In this document: in pieces, positions 1 to 6,092 of the stretch
Numbering within the stretch: position 1 is the first letter of the stretch
Layout of the letters: each line of letters opens with the position of its first letter
From: Brevundimonas sp. UBA5713
GTDB lineage: Bacteria; Pseudomonadota; Alphaproteobacteria; Caulobacterales; Caulobacteraceae
Direction of reading: 5' to 3'
DNA length: 11,902 nt
NCBI RefSeq assembly: GCF_002419815.1
Contig: NZ_DIGV01000046.1
Span: 1 to 11,902 of the forward strand
Translations under genes and position numbers: made by a program
Notes under the pieces: model-generated
The model's database searches: none
Seen by the model: the letters and a program-made list of their open reading frames with translations, nothing else
Told to the model about the DNA's origin: nothing

Positions 1-753
1 GGCGACCTTGTCGATCTCGTCGAGGAAGACAATGCCTTCGTTCTCGGCCAGCTTCACCGCCTCGCGGGTCAGGCTGTCCTGATCCAGCAGCTTGTCGGCC
101 TCTTCGGTGATCAGGGGCTGGGTCGCGTCCTTTACGGTCATACGTACCGACTTGGTGCGCCCCCCGCCCAGCTTGCCCAGCATGTCGGACAGGTTGAGGA
201 TGCCGACGTTGGCGCCCGGAATATCCATGCCTTGCAGCGGCGAGGCATTGTCGGCCAAGGCGATCTCGACCTCCTTGTCGTCCAGCTCTCCGGCGCGCAG
301 CTTTTTGCGGAAGGCATCGCGGGTCGGCTGGCCCGAGCCCGGCCCCACCAGAGCATCCAGCAGACGGTCTTCGGCGGCAGCCTCGGCCTTGGCCTGAACC
401 TCGACGCGGCGCTTGTCGCGCACCATGGCAATGGCGCTTTCCACCAGATCACGCATGATCTGATCGACATCGCGGCCCACATAGCCGACCTCGGTGAATT
501 TGGTCGCTTCGACCTTGAGGAAGGGCGATCCCGCCAGCTTGGCGAGGCGGCGCGCGATCTCGGTCTTACCCACGCCCGTCGGGCCGATCATCAGGATGTT
601 CTTTGGCGTGACCTCATCGCGCAGGTCTTCCGGCACACGCTTGCGACGCCAGCGATTACGCAGGGCCACTGCCACAGCGCGCTTGGCGTCCTGCTGTCCC
701 ACAATATAGCGGTCCAGTTCCGATACGATTTCGCGTGGCGACAGGTCGGTCAT
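1..753 (-). CDS. hslU: HslU, ATPase subunit of the HslVU (ClpYQ) protease, 5' part only
   Basis: HslU is the AAA+ hexamer that unfolds substrates and threads them into the HslV chamber in the cytoplasm. The reading frame starts at an ATG (751-753) with MTDLSPREIVSELDRYIVGQ and runs open through the window edge, giving 251 residues of the roughly 430 usual for the family. Visible marks are the Walker A motif GPTGVGKT at residues 57-64 with Lys63, the pore-loop motif GYVGRD at about 90-95, the HslU-specific intermediate (I) domain at roughly 110-240 with its charged helical part, and the Walker B segment IVFLDEID at 241-248. The second half of the AAA module and the C-terminal tail that activates HslV lie outside the window. 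It follows hslV by 96 bp on the same strand, as in the usual hslVU operon. No strong Shine-Dalgarno sequence precedes the ATG. The assignment is essentially certain; only the C-terminal part is unseen. Confidence 0.97.
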   Translation of the reverse strand, partial: MTDLSPREIVSELDRYIVGQQDAKRAVAVALRNRWRRKRVPEDLRDEVTPKNILMIGPTGVGKTEIARRLAKLAGSPFLKVEATKFTEVGYVGRDVDQIMRDLVESAIAMVRDKRRVEVQAKAEAAAEDRLLDALVGPGSGQPTRDAFRKKLRAGELDDKEVEIALADNASPLQGMDIPGANVGILNLSDMLGKLGGGRTKSVRMTVKDATQPLITEEADKLLDQDSLTREAVKLAENEGIVFLDEIDKVA

Positions 754-849
754 GGGTATTCAGTCCAAATCAAAACAGCGAAGCCCCTCAAGCAACGAGC
801 CGCCGCGCGGCGAGTGTTAGGGGCTGAGCGTCCGCCCGCTTGCGGGCCT
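754..849 (-). other. hslV-hslU intercistronic hairpins
   Basis: The gap between hslV and hslU holds two inverted repeats. The first is GCCCGC (834-839) and GCGGGC (842-847), with a 2-nt loop, directly after the hslV stop. The second is AGCCCCT (782-788) and AGGGGCT (819-825), enclosing a perfect 12-bp palindrome CGCCGCGCGGCG at 801-812. Read on the minus strand, the second is followed after a few bases by a T-rich stretch ahead of the hslU ATG. The repeats are directly visible. A role as partial terminator, RNA-stability element or processing site is inference. Confidence 0.5.
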
Positions 850-1407
850 TTAAAGACTCTCAATGGTGAGGTTGCCGTTCGTATACACATCAATGCTGGC
901 GGCGATTTTCATGGCCTTGCGGGCGATGGCTTCGGCGTCGAGGTCGGTTTTCTCGTCGATGAGGGCCAGAGCGGCGGCCAGCGCATAGTTGCCGCCCGAG
1001 CCGACAGCGGCCACACCTTGTTCCGGCTCCAGCACATCACCCACGCCGGTGACGGTCAGGATGGTGTTCTTGTCGGCCACCAGCAGCATGGCCTCCAGCT
1101 TGCGCAAGTAGCGGTCCGTGCGCCAGTCCTTGGCCAGATCCACACAGGCGCGGGCCAACTGGTCAGGGTACTGTTCCAGCTTGGCTTCTAGCCGTTCGAT
1201 CAGGGTCAGCGCGTCTGCGGTCGCGCCCGCAAAACCGGCGATGACCTTGCCACCGGCCAGTTTGCGCACCTTGCGCGCCGAGCCTTTGACAATGGTCTGG
1301 CCCATGGAGACCTGACCGTCACCGGCGATGATGGTCTTGTCTTCCTTGCGCACGGCCAGAATGGTCGTGCCGTGCCAATCGGGAAATGAAGAAGCGTGCT
1401 GCGTCAT
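850..1407 (-). CDS. hslV: HslV, threonine peptidase subunit of the HslVU protease
   Basis: HslV forms the double-hexamer proteolytic chamber opened by HslU. I chose the ATG at 1405-1407, giving 185 residues beginning MTQHASSFPDWHGTTILAV. A longer in-frame start exists near 1551, but it would run through the upstream divergent gene and add sequence unlike the family. The catalytic nucleophile is Thr14 in HGTTILAV (residues 12-19), exposed when the short propeptide is removed. Alphaproteobacterial HslV commonly carries such an extension, whereas E. coli HslV removes only Met. Further family marks are the segment around Lys41 (TIVKGSARKVRKL), GDGQVSMG at 29-36 and GSGGNYALAAA at 137-147. The length fits the family's usual 175-185 residues. 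It is divergent from the MoeB-like gene across 72 bp that must hold both promoters. Confidence 0.96.
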   Translation of the reverse strand: MTQHASSFPDWHGTTILAVRKEDKTIIAGDGQVSMGQTIVKGSARKVRKLAGGKVIAGFAGATADALTLIERLEAKLEQYPDQLARACVDLAKDWRTDRYLRKLEAMLLVADKNTILTVTGVGDVLEPEQGVAAVGSGGNYALAAALALIDEKTDLDAEAIARKAMKIAASIDVYTNGNLTIESL

Positions 1408-1479
1408 GCTAGGGCATGTGGCGAGCGTCGCCGCGTGCTGCAAGCGCAAAGCCGCATCGAAAATGCTAAGAGCGACAAG

Positions 1480-2253
1480 ATGAGCCAGTCCACGACCACG
1501 CCACCGCCCGTCCGCTTCTCGGATGAAGAGGTGGAACGCTATGCCCGTCACCTGATCCTGTCAGAAGTCGGTGGCCCGGGGCAGCAGGCGCTGAAGCGCG
1601 CCCGCGTGCTTGTGGTCGGCATGGGCGGCATCGGCAATCCGGCAGCGCTCTATCTGGCCGCAGCAGGCGTCGGAACGCTGGGCCTTATTGACGACGATGC
1701 GGTGTCACTGTCGAACCTGCAAAGACAGGTGATCTTCACCGCCGACGATATCAATAAACCGAAGGTGGATGTGGCCGAGGCGCGTCTGTCGGCGCTGAAC
1801 CCGCATACGACGATCGAGCGCCTGAACCAGCGCATCACGCCCCAAAATGCCCGCGAACTGGTCGCCCGCTATGATGTGGTGCTGGATGGCACCGACGATT
1901 TCGACACCCGTTTCGCCGTCAACGCCGCCTGCGTGGCCGCGGGCAAGCCGCTGGTGTCGGGCGCGCTGGGCCGCTGGTCCGGACAGGTCGCGGTGTTCAC
2001 CGGCCGGCCCTGCTATCAGTGTCTGGTACCCGAGGTGCCGCCCGAGGCCGAAACCTGTGCCCGCGTCGGCGTCATCGGCGCGCTGGCCGGTGTCATCGGC
2101 ACGATGAGCGCGCTGGAAGTTTTGAAACTCATCACGGGCGCAGGCGACCCTCTGGAAAGCCGCCTGCTGATCTACGACGGCCTCACCGCCGCCGCCCGCG
2201 TCGTCAAACTGACGGCCGATCCGGAATGTCCGGTGTGCGGCGGTCACGTCTGA
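1480..2253 (+). CDS. moeB: MoeB/ThiF/HesA-family sulfur-carrier adenylyltransferase
   Basis: E1-like enzyme that uses ATP to adenylate the C-terminal glycine of a small ubiquitin-like sulfur carrier (MoaD for molybdopterin, ThiS for thiamine or a relative). The ATG at 1480 gives 257 residues. It opens with the family signature FSDEEVERYARHLILSEVGGPGQ (13-35), split here only for description. The nucleotide-binding loop is GMGGIG at 47-52, followed by NLQRQ with Arg82, DGTDD at 136-140 (ATP/Mg contact), and the tetracysteine zinc site CYQC (178-181) with CPVC (250-253). Cys193 matches the Cys used or conserved in ThiF/MoeB proteins. There is no C-terminal rhodanese domain, so it resembles short MoeB rather than the fused MoeB-rhodanese form. 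No carrier gene is adjacent, so the partner cannot be read from context. A longer in-frame ATG at 1396 would overlap the hslV start and is disfavoured. The family is certain; moeB versus hesA/thiF naming is likely but not proven. Confidence 0.88.
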   Translation: MSQSTTTPPPVRFSDEEVERYARHLILSEVGGPGQQALKRARVLVVGMGGIGNPAALYLAAAGVGTLGLIDDDAVSLSNLQRQVIFTADDINKPKVDVAEARLSALNPHTTIERLNQRITPQNARELVARYDVVLDGTDDFDTRFAVNAACVAAGKPLVSGALGRWSGQVAVFTGRPCYQCLVPEVPPEAETCARVGVIGALAGVIGTMSALEVLKLITGAGDPLESRLLIYDGLTAAARVVKLTADPECPVCGGHV

Positions 2254-3240
2254 TCAGAGCATCGCAGGGATGACGCGATCCGGCGGACGGTGGCCGTTCT
2301 GGAAGGTCATGATGTTGGCAATCACGCGATCACCCATATCCTGACGCGCCTCGATCGTGGCCGAACCGAGGTGGGGCAGCAGCACCACATTGGGGTGACC
2401 GATCAAGCCGGGGTGCACCACCGGTTCGCGCTCGAACACATCCAGACCCACACCGAAAATGGCGCGGCTCTTCACGGCCTCCGCCAGCGCTTCTTCATCG
2501 ATCAGCTCGCCGCGAGCGGTGTTGATCAGGATAGCGTGAGGTTGCAGCAGGGCCAGACGCTGCGCCGACAGCAGGTGATGGGTGTCCTTGGTAGCGGGGC
2601 AGTTCAGGCTGATCACATCCATGCGCGACAGCATCTGGTCCAGATCATCCCACCAGGTCGCGCCCAGCTCCTCGGCCACCATATCCGGCACCGGCTTGCG
2701 GTTATGATAGTGGACCTGCATGCCAAACGCCTTGGCGCGGCGGGCCAGTGCCTGACCGATGCGGCCCATGCCGACAATCCCCAGACGCTTGCCATACAGT
2801 TTGCGACCGCACATCCACGTGGGCGTCCAGCCCTTATACTGCCCGTCGGTGACCACATTGGCCCCCTCGACAATACGGCGGCTGACCGACAGGATCAGCG
2901 ACATGGCGATGTCGGCGGTATCCTCGGTCAGTACGCCCGGCGTGTTGGAGACGATTATCTTGCGGGCCACGGCGGCCTCGACATCGATGTGGTCGATGCC
3001 TGCGCCAAAGTTTGCAATAAGTTTCAGCTGCTCGCCGGCCGCATTGATCAGTTCGGCGTCGATCTTGTCGGTGATGGTCGGCACCAGAACATCGGCCTTT
3101 TGGACCGCCGCGATCAGCGCATCGCGATCCATCGGCTTGTCGGTCAGGTTCAACTCGGCATCAAAAAGTTCACGCATGCGTGTTTCAACGGCGTCGGGGA
3201 GCCGTCTGGTTAACACGACCTTAAGCTTGCGGACGGACAT
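2254..3240 (-). CDS. D-isomer 2-hydroxyacid dehydrogenase (glyoxylate/hydroxypyruvate reductase-like)
   Basis: NAD(P)H-dependent cytoplasmic reductase of 2-ketoacids, 328 residues, a full-length member of the D-2-hydroxyacid dehydrogenase family. The split substrate-binding domain occupies about 1-105 and 295-328, and the Rossmann domain about 106-290. The substrate-site segment NFGAGIDHID is at 77-86 and the dinucleotide loop GMGRIG at 157-162. The following HNRKPV (179-184) has a basic residue after the second strand, compatible with NADPH use. The catalytic triad is Arg243 (NTARGELIDE), Glu272 (DVFEREP) and His290 (LLPHLGSAT); the 29 and 18 residue spacing matches glyoxylate reductases of the GyaR type. 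That subgroup is my best guess, while the true substrate (glyoxylate, hydroxypyruvate or another 2-ketoacid) is not determined by sequence. The stop codon abuts the stop of the convergent MoeB-like gene. The gene is divergent from the SH3 gene over 58 bp. Confidence 0.9.
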   Translation of the reverse strand: MSVRKLKVVLTRRLPDAVETRMRELFDAELNLTDKPMDRDALIAAVQKADVLVPTITDKIDAELINAAGEQLKLIANFGAGIDHIDVEAAVARKIIVSNTPGVLTEDTADIAMSLILSVSRRIVEGANVVTDGQYKGWTPTWMCGRKLYGKRLGIVGMGRIGQALARRAKAFGMQVHYHNRKPVPDMVAEELGATWWDDLDQMLSRMDVISLNCPATKDTHHLLSAQRLALLQPHAILINTARGELIDEEALAEAVKSRAIFGVGLDVFEREPVVHPGLIGHPNVVLLPHLGSATIEARQDMGDRVIANIMTFQNGHRPPDRVIPAML

Positions 3241-3298
3241 AAAGGGACCTGGGGTTTCTTCCGCGGGTCTTGCGGCCCGCTGCTTGTAGAGTCAGGAC

Positions 3299-3874
3299 GT
3301 GTCTATCAAAGCTGCGGTCAGGGTCAAAAACTTCCGTCGCCTTGGCGTGGTATTCGGCGTGATAGCGCTGGGAGCCATGACAGGTGCGGCCCAGACCATG
3401 CCCGATGGTCGACCGACCCCGACGGGTCTTGAGGTCCCGCGCTGGATCTCTTTGAAATCCAATAAGGTACGCGCACGCCAAGGCCCCGGACTGGATTATC
3501 CGATCCTGTGGGAATACCGCTCGGCCAATCTGCCGGTGCAGGTGATCGCTGAAACACGCGAATGGCGTAAAATCTGCGATCCGGACGGTTCGGTGGCGTG
3601 GATTCACCGCACGGTCGCGTCAGGTCGTCGCAGTGTGTTCAACCGTTCGGATGAACCCATCCCTATCCGCACAGGGCGTTCTGCCACGGCATCTGTGCGC
3701 GCCATGCTGTCCCCGCAGTCGATTGTCAGTCTTGATGAGTGTGAGGATGGCTGGTGCCGCGTACGCGCCCGCAAGGTGCGCGGCTGGATCCCCGAGCGCG
3801 GCGTCTTCGGCACCCAGAGCCATCCGCTGTGCAATGCCGCACGCCCTGCCGGTCCGGGTCGGATAGACGACTAA
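3299..3874 (+). CDS. Exported SH3-domain (SH3_4-type) protein
   Basis: 191 residues, probably acting in the periplasm or at the cell wall; bacterial SH3 domains often bind peptidoglycan or protein partners. The N-terminus MSIKAAVRVKNFRRLGVVFG continues into a hydrophobic stretch to about residue 31 ending GAAQ, a signal peptide with a basic n-region. Two SH3-like repeats follow: residues about 45-108, with VRARQGPGLDYPILWEYRS and the closing WIHRTV, and about 115-168, with IPIRTGRSATASV, GWCRVR and GWIPE. The only start that keeps the signal peptide is GTG at 3299, since an in-frame TAG lies just upstream at 3287-3289. AGGA sits only about 1 nt before it, which is too close for normal Shine-Dalgarno use, so initiation may be leaderless or weak. 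The protein resembles the SH3_4 proteins common in Alphaproteobacteria. Its specific ligand is unknown. Confidence 0.82.
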   Translation: MSIKAAVRVKNFRRLGVVFGVIALGAMTGAAQTMPDGRPTPTGLEVPRWISLKSNKVRARQGPGLDYPILWEYRSANLPVQVIAETREWRKICDPDGSVAWIHRTVASGRRSVFNRSDEPIPIRTGRSATASVRAMLSPQSIVSLDECEDGWCRVRARKVRGWIPERGVFGTQSHPLCNAARPAGPGRIDD

Positions 3875-3877
3875 ACG

Positions 3878-3901
3878 CGGCCTTGGCGGCAAAAAAGGCC
3901 G
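3878..3901 (+). terminator. Possible weak terminator after the SH3 gene
   Basis: A 7-bp inverted repeat, CGGCCTT (3878-3884) with AAGGCCG (3895-3901), begins 3 nt after the stop codon and has a 10-nt loop containing an A-run. The sequence after it (TCTCATCATATTTCT) is only moderately T-rich, so termination efficiency is uncertain. Confidence 0.4.
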
Positions 3902-3926
3902 TCTCATCATATTTCTAACGGCATGG

Positions 3927-3941
3927 GGCGCTATAAGCGCC
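3927..3941. promoter_or_regulatory. Short perfect dyad upstream of fabA
   Basis: GGCGCT (3927-3932) and AGCGCC (3936-3941) flank ATA about 75 bp before the fabA start. The centre reads GCTATAA, resembling the GCTANA-type -10 element described for Caulobacter housekeeping promoters, so the dyad could overlap the fabAB promoter. No convincing -35 element was found. The dyad is seen; promoter or operator function is inference. Confidence 0.3.
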
Positions 3942-4016
3942 TCTGCATAGCTTGTGCACGACAGTTGAGCCAAGGCCCCACGTCGTGTTACCCGAGCCTA
4001 TACCATTCGGAGCCCA

Positions 4017-4556
4017 TTGACTTTGAGCCAGTCCCAATACCCGTCGTCGTTTGATCTTGAAGGCCTGCTGGCCTCTGGCCGTGGCGAACTGTTCGGCCCC
4101 GGCAACGCCCAGTTGCCCGCCCCGCCGATGCTGATGTTCGATCGCATCGTCGAAATCAACTCTGACGGCGGCAACTACGGGAAGGGCTATGTCGAGGCTG
4201 AACTCGATATCCGTCCGGACCTGTGGTTCTTCCAGTGCCACTTCATCGGCGATCCGGTTATGCCGGGCTGCCTGGGCCTTGACGCCATGTGGCAGATGGT
4301 CGGCTTCTATCTCGGCTGGCAAGGCGGCCCGGGCAAGGGCCGTGCGCTGGGCGTGGGCGAAGTGAAATTCACCGGCCAAGTCACGCCGGACGTCAAAAAG
4401 GTGGTCTATAAGGTCCACCTGAAGCGCGTCATCAACCGCAAGCTGGTCATGGGCATCGCCGATGGCGTGCTCGAAGCTGATGGCGAAGTCATCTACACCT
4501 GCAATGACATGCGGGTCGGCCTGTTCGGCGCGAATGCCGAAAAGACCGAAGCCTAA
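4017..4556 (+). CDS. fabA: FabA, 3-hydroxydecanoyl-ACP dehydratase/isomerase
   Basis: Bifunctional type II fatty acid synthesis enzyme that dehydrates 3-hydroxydecanoyl-ACP to trans-2-decenoyl-ACP and isomerises it to cis-3-decenoyl-ACP, the branch point to unsaturated fatty acids. The 179 residues give one hotdog domain, close to the 172 of E. coli FabA. Motifs in order are LLASGRGELFGPGNAQLPAP (17-36), FFQCHFIGDPVMPGCLGLDA (71-90) holding the catalytic pair His75 and Asp89 with the expected 14-residue spacing, then GKGRALGVGEVKFTGQV (106-122). The start is not an ATG: the first in-frame ATG falls inside the conserved LPAPPMLMF segment and would delete it. TTG at 4017 gives the expected N-terminal length and a second TTG at 4023 is also possible. 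It lies 24 bp upstream of fabB and is clearly in the same operon. The function is certain; the exact start is moderately sure. Confidence 0.96.
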   Translation: MTLSQSQYPSSFDLEGLLASGRGELFGPGNAQLPAPPMLMFDRIVEINSDGGNYGKGYVEAELDIRPDLWFFQCHFIGDPVMPGCLGLDAMWQMVGFYLGWQGGPGKGRALGVGEVKFTGQVTPDVKKVVYKVHLKRVINRKLVMGIADGVLEADGEVIYTCNDMRVGLFGANAEKTEA

Positions 4557-4580
4557 TTAAAAGCATACGAGGAAACGCCT

Positions 4581-5810
4581 ATGCGTCGCGTCGTCGTCAC
4601 CGGCATCGGTATCGTCTCTTCCATCGGCACGGGTCAGGACGAGGTTGCCGCCTCGCTGAAGGACGCCCGCTCGGGCATCCAGCACGCGCTTGACCATGCC
4701 CAATACGGCTTCCGTTCCCAGGTGTGGGCCCCGCCTGCCCTGGGCGCGACCGCCGAGGACTGGACCCCGCTGGTAGACCGCCGCGCGGCGCGTTTCCTCG
4801 CGAACGGTACGGCTTGGGCCCACATCGCCTTTGAAGAAGCCCTGAAAGACTCCGGCATTGATGCCGAAGACATCAAAAACGACCGCACGGGCGTGATCGT
4901 TGGCGAGGGCGGTCCGTCGACGCAGGTCATCCTGCAATCGGCCCAGACCACGGTCGAAAAGGGTTCGCCCAAGCGCGTGGGCCCGTTCGCGGTGCCCAAG
5001 GCCATGGCTTCGGGTCCGTCAGCTGTGCTGTCGACCTGGTTCCAGACCCGCGGCATCAACTATTCGATCTCGTCGGCCTGCGCGACCTCGGCACACTGTA
5101 TCGGCGCTGCTGCCGAACAGATCGCCTGGGGCAAGCAGGACGTGGTCTTCGCCGGGGGCTGTGAGGACATCGACTGGTCCATGTCGAACATGTTCGACGC
5201 CATGGGTGCTATGTCGTCCAACTATAATGACACCCCGTCGGTCGCCTCGCGCGCCTATGACAAGGACCGCGACGGCTTCGTCATCGCCGGCGGTGCAGGC
5301 ATCGTGGTTCTGGAAGAATACGAGCGCGCGGTTGCCCGTGGTGCGACCATCTATGCCGAAGTCACCGGTTACGGTGCCAATGCCGACGGTTACGACATGG
5401 TCGCCCCGTCGGGCGAAGGTGCAGAGCGCTGCATGAAGATTGCGCTGGAAATGGCCGGCAATCCGAAGATCGACTACCTGAACCCGCACGGCACTTCGAC
5501 GCCAGTCGGAGATGCCAAGGAAATGAATGCGGTGCGCAACGTCTTTGGCGAGGCCATGCCGATGATTTCCTCCACCAAGTCGCTGTCGGGCCACTCGCTG
5601 GGCGCGGCAGGCGTGCAGGAAGCCATCTACTGCCTGCTGATGATGAAGCACGGCTTTGCCGCCAAGAGCGCCCACATCGAGAACCTCGATCCGGAGTTCG
5701 AAGGCATGCCGATCCTGCAGGAGCGCCATGACGGCGAGCTGAAGCACGTGATGTCCAACAGCTTCGGTTTCGGCGGCACCAACGCCACGCTGATCCTGTC
5801 GAAGGTCTAA
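4581..5810 (+). CDS. fabB: FabB, 3-oxoacyl-ACP synthase I
   Basis: Condensing enzyme that elongates the cis-3-decenoyl-ACP made by FabA, using malonyl-ACP in the cytoplasm. The 409 residues form a complete double thiolase fold. The catalytic Cys167 lies in SSACATSAHCIG (164-175), His303 in NPHGTSTPVGD (301-311), Lys333 and His338 in STKSLSGHSLGAAG (331-344), and the glycine-rich end is NSFGFGGTNATLIL (393-406). The 136 and 35 residue spacing between Cys, His and His matches the FabB/FabF pattern. Adjacency to fabA marks it as FabB rather than FabF. A good Shine-Dalgarno GAGG at 4569-4572 lies 8 nt before the ATG. The terminator lies over 200 nt downstream, leaving an unusually long structured 3' region. 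No fabI gene follows. Confidence 0.96.
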   Translation: MRRVVVTGIGIVSSIGTGQDEVAASLKDARSGIQHALDHAQYGFRSQVWAPPALGATAEDWTPLVDRRAARFLANGTAWAHIAFEEALKDSGIDAEDIKNDRTGVIVGEGGPSTQVILQSAQTTVEKGSPKRVGPFAVPKAMASGPSAVLSTWFQTRGINYSISSACATSAHCIGAAAEQIAWGKQDVVFAGGCEDIDWSMSNMFDAMGAMSSNYNDTPSVASRAYDKDRDGFVIAGGAGIVVLEEYERAVARGATIYAEVTGYGANADGYDMVAPSGEGAERCMKIALEMAGNPKIDYLNPHGTSTPVGDAKEMNAVRNVFGEAMPMISSTKSLSGHSLGAAGVQEAIYCLLMMKHGFAAKSAHIENLDPEFEGMPILQERHDGELKHVMSNSFGFGGTNATLILSKV

Positions 5811-6020
5811 ACGGGCCCGTTCAGCGGCCTGAACGTGGCATATCGCTAAAATGCGAAATGACACCAAAAGGCCGCTAATCGGTCCTGAACTCACCGTGAA
5901 GCGTTTCGATAGTCCATTTGTCGGCTCGCCGAGGCTTGGTTTGGTTCCGGACCCTGAACAGCCCCCCCAGCCCCCCAGGACCTCTCCTGCTTAGAGGCTT
6001 CTGCGAGCCGGCACAGTAAG
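5811..6020 (+). other. Structured intergenic region after fabB; candidate ncRNA or long 3' UTR
   Basis: There is no credible gene between fabB and the terminator. The stretch contains a perfect palindrome ACGGGCCCGT (5811-5820), a 7-bp hairpin CGTTCAG/CTGAACG with a CGGC tetraloop (5818-5835), and a longer 8-bp inverted repeat AGCGGCCT (5823-5830) / AGGCCGCT (5869-5876) that competes with that hairpin. It also contains a rod-like fold in which CGGCTCGC (5922-5929) pairs with GCGAGCCG (6003-6010). Inside the rod, GAGGCUU (5931-5937) pairs with AGGCUUC (5995-6001) using two G-U wobbles, and GGUUC (5943-5947) pairs with GGACC (5978-5982). The wobbles only pair when read as plus-strand RNA, hinting at a plus-strand transcript. 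I could not match it to 6S, SRP, tmRNA or RNase P RNA. The pairings are seen; the RNA status is inference. Confidence 0.4.
5952..5976 (-). other. Putative G-quadruplex motif on the minus strand
   Basis: On the plus strand, CCC (5952-5954), a 7-nt spacer, C7 (5962-5968), AG and C6 (5971-5976) follow one another. The complementary strand therefore satisfies the four-G3-tract pattern with loops of 2, 1 and 7 nt. The motif is visible; folding in the cell is not shown. The two long homopolymers are also prone to slippage errors. Confidence 0.4.
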
Positions 6021-6055
6021 AAAGCCCGCCAGACCCCAAGCTGGCGGGCTTTCGT
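6021..6055. terminator. Strong bidirectional Rho-independent terminator
   Basis: A perfect 12-bp stem, AAAGCCCGCCAG (6021-6032) with CTGGCGGGCTTT (6041-6052), has an 8-nt loop. On the plus strand it ends in TTTCGTTT, terminating the fabAB transcript. On the minus strand it ends in TTTCTT, terminating the protease transcript whose stop codon is about 40 nt away. Stem quality, loop size and placement between convergent genes make this a confident call. Confidence 0.9.
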
Positions 6056-6063
6056 TTATCTGA

Positions 6064-6078
6064 AACCCGATGCGGGTT
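6064..6078. other. Small hairpin downstream of the protease stop
   Basis: AACCCG (6064-6069) and CGGGTT (6073-6078) with a 3-nt loop lie 15 nt past the protease stop on the minus strand, just before the strong terminator. The hairpin could protect the 3' end or be incidental. Confidence 0.3.
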
Positions 6079-6092
6079 CTCGGGGGCGGCTG

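Noticed and set aside
232..1191. Long plus-strand open frame across hslU and hslV
   Set aside because: It lies antisense to two certain genes, has composition typical of a GC-rich reverse frame (His, Gly, Gln rich) and no recognisable domain.
2290..3213. Plus-strand open frame of about 307 codons opposite the 2-hydroxyacid dehydrogenase
   Set aside because: It is fully antisense to a gene with a complete catalytic triad; biased composition and no motif.
3263..3280. GCGGG/CCCGC dyad between the dehydrogenase and SH3 genes
   Set aside because: The stem is only 5 bp in GC-rich sequence; chance occurrence is likely.
5019..5894. Minus-strand open frame opposite fabB
   Set aside because: It mirrors the certain fabB frame and has no family resemblance.
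5905..6020. SRP (4.5S) or 6S RNA gene
   Set aside because: The minus strand has GGTCCGGAA resembling the SRP loop, but the following GGAAGCAGCC motif is missing. The rod is too short for 6S and lacks a clear central bubble plus full apical arm.
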